A stretch of DNA of 64,000 nt. Source: Nitrospira sp. UBA6493 (lineage in GTDB: Bacteria; Nitrospirota; Nitrospiria; Nitrospirales; Nitrospiraceae). How positions within the stretch are numbered: the first letter of the stretch is position 1; each line of letters starts with the position of its first letter. The DNA lies in the NCBI GenBank assembly GCA_002435325.1, contig DJMJ01000047.1:1-64000 (forward strand), given 5' to 3'. Below are positions 60,633 to 64,000 of this stretch, one piece after another. Position numbers and translations under genes: made by a program. Under the pieces are notes generated by a model. It did no database searches. It was not told where the DNA came from and saw nothing but the letters and a program-made list of their open reading frames with translations.

Positions 60633-61373
60633 ATGCCTATGAGTAATATCGATACTATCTTGCAGCAGATCCATATGGAAACAACAAGAACTCCAGGGGA
60701 GCTTTGTGATTGGGTCAATTCAAAAACATCAGCGCTTTCTGAAACCAATGAGGGGAAGCGTTTTGCTCGCTCAGGAGCGACGTTGCCGAAAAAACTATGG
60801 GAGGAGATTCGCCCTCTAGGCCTTTTTGCGTTCAGTCGGTATGGCTTAAGGAGAGACGTAAAATGTACGCCCAATCTGAATAGTGAAAACTATGACGGCA
60901 GAATCGATTTTGATGACATATCCATCCCCTCGATTTATGTGGAAATCACCTATGCGAAAGATGGCCACGGTGAAAGGTTGCGCTTGGAGATTCTAAGTGC
61001 GAACGGAACAGTAAACCTATCGGGAAGGATTTCAACATCTGGCACGAAAGCCTCTGGTCGTCAAACAGTGCACGTGGAGAACGAATTTGTAGACCACCTA
61101 GAGACGCGCGGGCGCGCTTTAGAAATCGTGAGGGAGCGAATCGTCAACAAAAGCAACAAGACCTATGAGCCGAATTACATTCTTGTCGTCGTTATAGATG
61201 ACTATCTGTCGTTTCGTACAGAGGACGATCGAGCGGTATTGGTAGAGTATGTGAAATCTGTTATTGACAATGTGAGGCTAGACTTTGGTGAGGTCGTATT
61301 GTTGGGTTCCTCCGGCAACTACTTGCGCACTATTTGTACGAGATCTGAGTCGTGGTTAATTCAGGGCGAGTAG
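60633..61373 (+). CDS. Orphan low-GC gene, possible nuclease-like fold
   Basis: 246 aa (ATG 60633 or 60639). Not recognised. The DNA is visibly richer in A+T than all flanking genes, and codon choice (AAA, ATT, GAA) differs, pointing to recent acquisition. A YDGRIDFDDISIPSIYVEITYAKDG stretch (around residues 87-112) resembles the D...E-x-T/K core of PD-(D/E)xK nucleases, a tentative reading only. The rest has alternating helix/strand with a C-terminal cysteine. No partner methylase or toxin is adjacent. Confidence 0.6.
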   Translation: MPMSNIDTILQQIHMETTRTPGELCDWVNSKTSALSETNEGKRFARSGATLPKKLWEEIRPLGLFAFSRYGLRRDVKCTPNLNSENYDGRIDFDDISIPSIYVEITYAKDGHGERLRLEILSANGTVNLSGRISTSGTKASGRQTVHVENEFVDHLETRGRALEIVRERIVNKSNKTYEPNYILVVVIDDYLSFRTEDDRAVLVEYVKSVIDNVRLDFGEVVLLGSSGNYLRTICTRSESWLIQGE

Positions 61374-61395
61374 AGAATTATGGAGTCATTTGACT

Positions 61396-61416
61396 GCAAA
61401 CTCGTGCGGAGTTTGC
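61396..61416. terminator. Hairpin between convergent genes
   Basis: A perfect 8-bp stem (GCAAACTC / GAGTTTGC) around a 5-nt loop sits in the 43-bp gap between the low-GC gene and the convergent acetyl-CoA synthetase. There is no T tract on either side, so it may work only partly, in both directions. Confidence 0.45.
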
Positions 61417-63594
61417 CTAAAGGTTCAGAAAACTCCTGGTGACGCGAATTCTTGCGTCCACAATCCTGCAGCCTTGTCCCTGGGGCAGAGCAAAAAGCGG
61501 ATTCAAATCCAGTTCGCTGATTTCCGGAATCTCTTTGGAGAGGTGGGAAATTCTCAGCAGGACTTCCTCGATAGCTCTGATGTCGGCGGCCGGTTGGCCT
61601 CGGTAACCCTGTAACAATCGATAGCCCTTGATCCCTTGCACCATCTCAGCGGCGTCGTGTTCTGTCAGCGGTGCTACACGGAACTGCACGTCGCCGAGAA
61701 TCTCCACGTAGATGCCGCCGAGGGCGAAGGCGAGCAGGGGGCCGAAGAGCGGATCGCGGGTCATGCCGGCCATCACTTCCACGCCTCCTGACGCCATCGG
61801 TTGCACAAGCACGCCTTCCATTGCGGCCAACTTCTGATCCTGAGCAAGTCGAGATCGAATGGATTCGAAGGCCTCTCGGACAGCCAGCTCATCAGCCAGA
61901 TGCAGATGCACGCCGCCGATCTCGGTCTTGTGCAGGATCTGGTGCGATGCGAGCTTTACGGCGACAGGAAAGCCGATCTCACGCGCGATCTTGACGGCCT
62001 CTTCGGCAGTCCTTGCGATGTGCCCTTGAAGAAGGGGGAGTTTCATTGCTGCGAGAAGGGCATAGGTTTCATCCGTGGTCAGCCAGCCTGGTCCGCGCTC
62101 CTTCAAAGCCTTGGCGCAGATCGTCTTGGCCGCTGTCATCTCAGCATCTGGATAGCCCGGAAATTTTCCGATTGGTTGTTTCCGCCACGCATCGTAGCGC
62201 AATGCACGATTGATGACGCGGGAGGGAAGCTCCGGATGACGGTATGTGGGAATGGGTTCGCCGTCGACGGTGAATGTCCGGTCCAAGTCTCCTTCCGCCA
62301 TCCAGCAGATATAGACCGGTTTCTTTTTTCCGATCGTCTGGCGGCCCGCGCGAATACCCCTAACGATTCCAGCTGCCACCGGATCATTGTCTTTGGCCCT
62401 GACCGAGACGTGGACGATGATGAGGGCATCAATCTCATCCGCATTCAGCATCGTTTCAACAGCTCGGGCATGTTGATCTTCTGTGGCAAATCCAATCAGA
62501 TCGACCGGGTTTCTAAGCGCGGCGGTGGGCGGGAGAAACGAGGCGAGGAGGGATTGTGTCTGTTTGGACAATGTCGGCACCGTGAGACCTTCTCCAGCGC
62601 AGCTGTCGGCGCAGAGCACGCCGGGGCCTCCGGAATTCGTCAGAATGCCCACGCGACGGCCGGATGGAATTGGCTGTGCGGACAGGCCGGTGGCAAAGGC
62701 GAGAAACTCCTCCAGGCTGTTCGCGCGGATGACGCCGCATTGGGTGAAGAGTGCATCAACCGCGGTCTCGTTCGTGGCCAAAGCCGCGGTATGGGAGCCG
62801 GCTGCGGATTGTCCCGCCGCTGTCCGTCCTGCTTTCAAGACGACGATCGGTTTCTTCTTTCCCACCCGCCCGGCGATTTGTCTGAAACGCTGAGGTGCCG
62901 CGAGGGTTTCGAGGTACAGGAGTATCACGTCGGTAGCCTGATCCCGCTCCCAGTATTCCAGCAGATCGAGCACCGACACATCGGCGTGATTGCCGATACT
63001 GACGAAGCTGGAGAGGCCGAGGTTCAACCGGTGTGCCGCTGTGACCACGGCGAGCCCGAGGCCGCCGCTTTCGGAGGCGATAGCGACTCGGCCAGTGGGA
63101 GGAATAACCGGCGTATAGGTCGCGTTGAGACGAACGGCAGGATCGAGGTTCATCAACCCGAAGCAATTCGGCCCGATGAGACGAATGCCGTGCTGACGGA
63201 CTTTCTCCAGGAGTTGACGCTCGAGTGAGGTTCCCGCGCCGCCGGTCTCGGCAAAGCCTGCCGTAATGAGGATGACGGCCGGAACCTGCTTGGCGGCGCA
63301 GTCGTCGATGACGGCCAGGACAAGCTGGGGTGGCACCGCGATGACGGCCAGATCGACAGGGCCGGGAATGGCTTTCAGCGAGGGAAAGGCCGGAAGCCCG
63401 GCAATCTGCGTGGCCTGCGGATTGACAGGAATGATCGTGCCGGTGAAGCCCCCGTTCTGTATTGATTCGAGCAGCCGGTGTCCGATGTGCGATGGCTCGC
63501 GCGATGCGCCGATGACAGCGATGGCGCGCGGGTGAAAAAACGGGGTGAGCGAGTCCGTTGTCGGATCTGTCGTCGAAGAGCTCATATGCGCCAA
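61417..63594 (-). CDS. ADP-forming acetyl-CoA synthetase-like protein (fused alpha-beta)
   Basis: 725 aa. An N-terminal CoA-binding Rossmann domain (FFHPRAIAVIGASREPSHIGHRLLESIQNGGFTG) is followed by the succinyl-CoA-ligase-like region (IASESGGLGLAVV; phospho-His in AAGSHTAALATNE) and a C-terminal ATP-grasp domain (LLQGHIARTAEEAVKIAREIGFPVAVKLASHQILHKTEIGGVHL). It interconverts acyl-CoA + ADP + Pi with acid + ATP. TTG at 63594 has AGGAG 5 bp away; ATG at 63585 is the alternative. Acetate-related genes also occur at 32-36 kb. Confidence 0.9.
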   Translation of the reverse strand: MAHMSSSTTDPTTDSLTPFFHPRAIAVIGASREPSHIGHRLLESIQNGGFTGTIIPVNPQATQIAGLPAFPSLKAIPGPVDLAVIAVPPQLVLAVIDDCAAKQVPAVILITAGFAETGGAGTSLERQLLEKVRQHGIRLIGPNCFGLMNLDPAVRLNATYTPVIPPTGRVAIASESGGLGLAVVTAAHRLNLGLSSFVSIGNHADVSVLDLLEYWERDQATDVILLYLETLAAPQRFRQIAGRVGKKKPIVVLKAGRTAAGQSAAGSHTAALATNETAVDALFTQCGVIRANSLEEFLAFATGLSAQPIPSGRRVGILTNSGGPGVLCADSCAGEGLTVPTLSKQTQSLLASFLPPTAALRNPVDLIGFATEDQHARAVETMLNADEIDALIIVHVSVRAKDNDPVAAGIVRGIRAGRQTIGKKKPVYICWMAEGDLDRTFTVDGEPIPTYRHPELPSRVINRALRYDAWRKQPIGKFPGYPDAEMTAAKTICAKALKERGPGWLTTDETYALLAAMKLPLLQGHIARTAEEAVKIAREIGFPVAVKLASHQILHKTEIGGVHLHLADELAVREAFESIRSRLAQDQKLAAMEGVLVQPMASGGVEVMAGMTRDPLFGPLLAFALGGIYVEILGDVQFRVAPLTEHDAAEMVQGIKGYRLLQGYRGQPAADIRAIEEVLLRISHLSKEIPEISELDLNPLFALPQGQGCRIVDARIRVTRSFLNL

Positions 63595-63603
63595 TGGGGC
63601 TCC

Positions 63604-64000
63604 TCAGTGTCCGGTCGTGCCGGGGAGAAACGAGATGACAATCGAAATGGCGATCAGGACGATGATGATCCATTCCAGCAACTCCATCCGCCAGGCTGTC
63701 GCGCTCTCGGTCATTTTCCCATAGATGCTGTCGAGCGTATGAAGTTTGCGGGAAATGCTGGCATCCCATGATTCCAGATAAAAGCGGCGGGAGATCATCC
63801 GGTGCACGCGGGCCAGATACTGATCGCCGAAGAGTTTGAGGGTGTTCGTCACCTGCTCGAATAGAATGGCGCTGTCGACCTGGAGCCGCGCGATGCGACG
63901 CACGTCCGTGCGCGGGGTGCCCGGCAGAAAGGGACGATCCCAGCGGCGTTTGGATGATGCGGCATAGGCTTGATCCAGTGCGAGGTCGAGCTGCTGGTCG
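63604..64000 (-). CDS. RMD1/DUF155-family protein, C-terminal part (5' end outside window)
   Basis: Minus-strand frame open to base 64000, stop TGA at 63604-63606. Visible sequence includes RRWDRPFLPGTPRTDVRRIARLQVDSAILFEQVTNTL and YLARVHRMISRRFYLESWDASISRKLHTLDSIYGKMTE, then a C-terminal helix ELLEWIIIVLIAISIVISFL. The rRK/LxxIY pattern plus terminal membrane anchor is typical of DUF155 (YagE/RMD1). Ends 9 bp before the synthetase start, so the two are co-transcribed. Confidence 0.75.
   Translation of the reverse strand, partial: DQQLDLALDQAYAASSKRRWDRPFLPGTPRTDVRRIARLQVDSAILFEQVTNTLKLFGDQYLARVHRMISRRFYLESWDASISRKLHTLDSIYGKMTESATAWRMELLEWIIIVLIAISIVISFLPGTTGH

Noticed and set aside
61801..63228. 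475-codon + strand ORF opposite the acetyl-CoA synthetase
   Set aside because: The minus frame encodes clear CoA-binding and ATP-grasp motifs; the + product is Cys/Arg-rich without pattern.
1..64000. tRNA, rRNA, CRISPR arrays and insertion sequences
   Set aside because: No cloverleaf with a CCA-end pattern, no regularly spaced direct repeats and no transposase-like protein were found on either strand.

Overview
The window looks like a chromosomal segment of a Nitrospira-like bacterium (phylum Nitrospirota). This is inferred from gene content: a multicopper-oxidase-like protein next to paired SUMF1/FGE-like proteins, many small periplasmic c-type cytochromes, a 2-oxoacid:ferredoxin oxidoreductase, a cytochrome b fused to a cytochrome c, a high-GC Gram-negative envelope gene set, and short dispersed repeats. 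No rRNA, tRNA, nxr, amo or CRISPR is present, so the assignment is not proven. Almost all genes are on the + strand; only a large sensor kinase (49.3-53.1 kb) and the last two genes (61.4-64.0 kb) are on the minus strand.

Layout. 0-5.4 kb: C-terminal part of a degenerate multicopper oxidase, two exported FGE-like proteins, a beta-barrel, a Cys-rich protein and a CopD-like membrane protein. 5.4-14.8 kb: DUF2231 membrane protein, cytochrome c'-like protein, SQR-like flavoprotein (broken by an in-frame stop), Rieske protein, cytochrome b-c fusion, DUF2892 protein and an RND efflux pair. 14.8-23.9 kb: TolC, a YbhGFSR-like ABC exporter, arsenite methyltransferase and a frameshifted CPBP protease. 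23.9-31.5 kb: FtsH, DUF1207 protein, an Mla-type lipid transporter with a fused STAS-MlaE permease, a cytochrome c and a VIT-like protein. 31.5-37.0 kb: acetate kinase, phosphoketolase (in-frame stop), HAD phosphatase and a periplasmic DsrE protein. 37.4-46.2 kb: porin, then a sulfur-oxidation-type island (OsmC, cytochrome c, TsdA-like dihaem cytochrome, two-part YeeE transporter, Tat-exported sulfite-dehydrogenase-like molybdoenzyme, dihaem and trihaem cytochromes, DsrE). 46.2-53.1 kb: PPK2, K+ channel, cytochrome c, five-PAS hybrid kinase. 53.1-60.6 kb: YtxH protein, three-gene 2-oxoacid:ferredoxin oxidoreductase, cytochrome c'-like lipoprotein, hemerythrin, cytochrome c, cytochrome-b-like membrane protein, trihaem cytochrome, DUF2703 and DUF2141. 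60.6-64.0 kb: a low-GC orphan, an ADP-forming acetyl-CoA synthetase and an RMD1/DUF155 protein cut by the window end.

The main discovery is a putative sigma-54 regulon. Four intergenic regions carry a 17-bp inverted repeat of form TGTnGC-N5-GCrACA, and a GG-N10-GC sigma-54 promoter lies 109-118 bp downstream. Three of them also have a TGTAGC half-site exactly 33 bp (about three helical turns) after the start of the first site. A fifth, more degenerate copy with the same spacing precedes the sulfur island. These sites would place the Rieske/cytochrome b operon, the TolC/ABC exporter, the FtsH-Mla envelope operon, the ferredoxin oxidoreductase operon and the sulfur operon under one enhancer-binding protein, which is not encoded here.

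The second main observation is that five otherwise well-conserved genes are broken: three by single in-frame stops (TAA, TAG, TAG), one by a frameshift, and one at a T7 run. Because the stops differ and replace ordinary residues, recoding is unlikely; the choice is between real pseudogenisation and assembly error.
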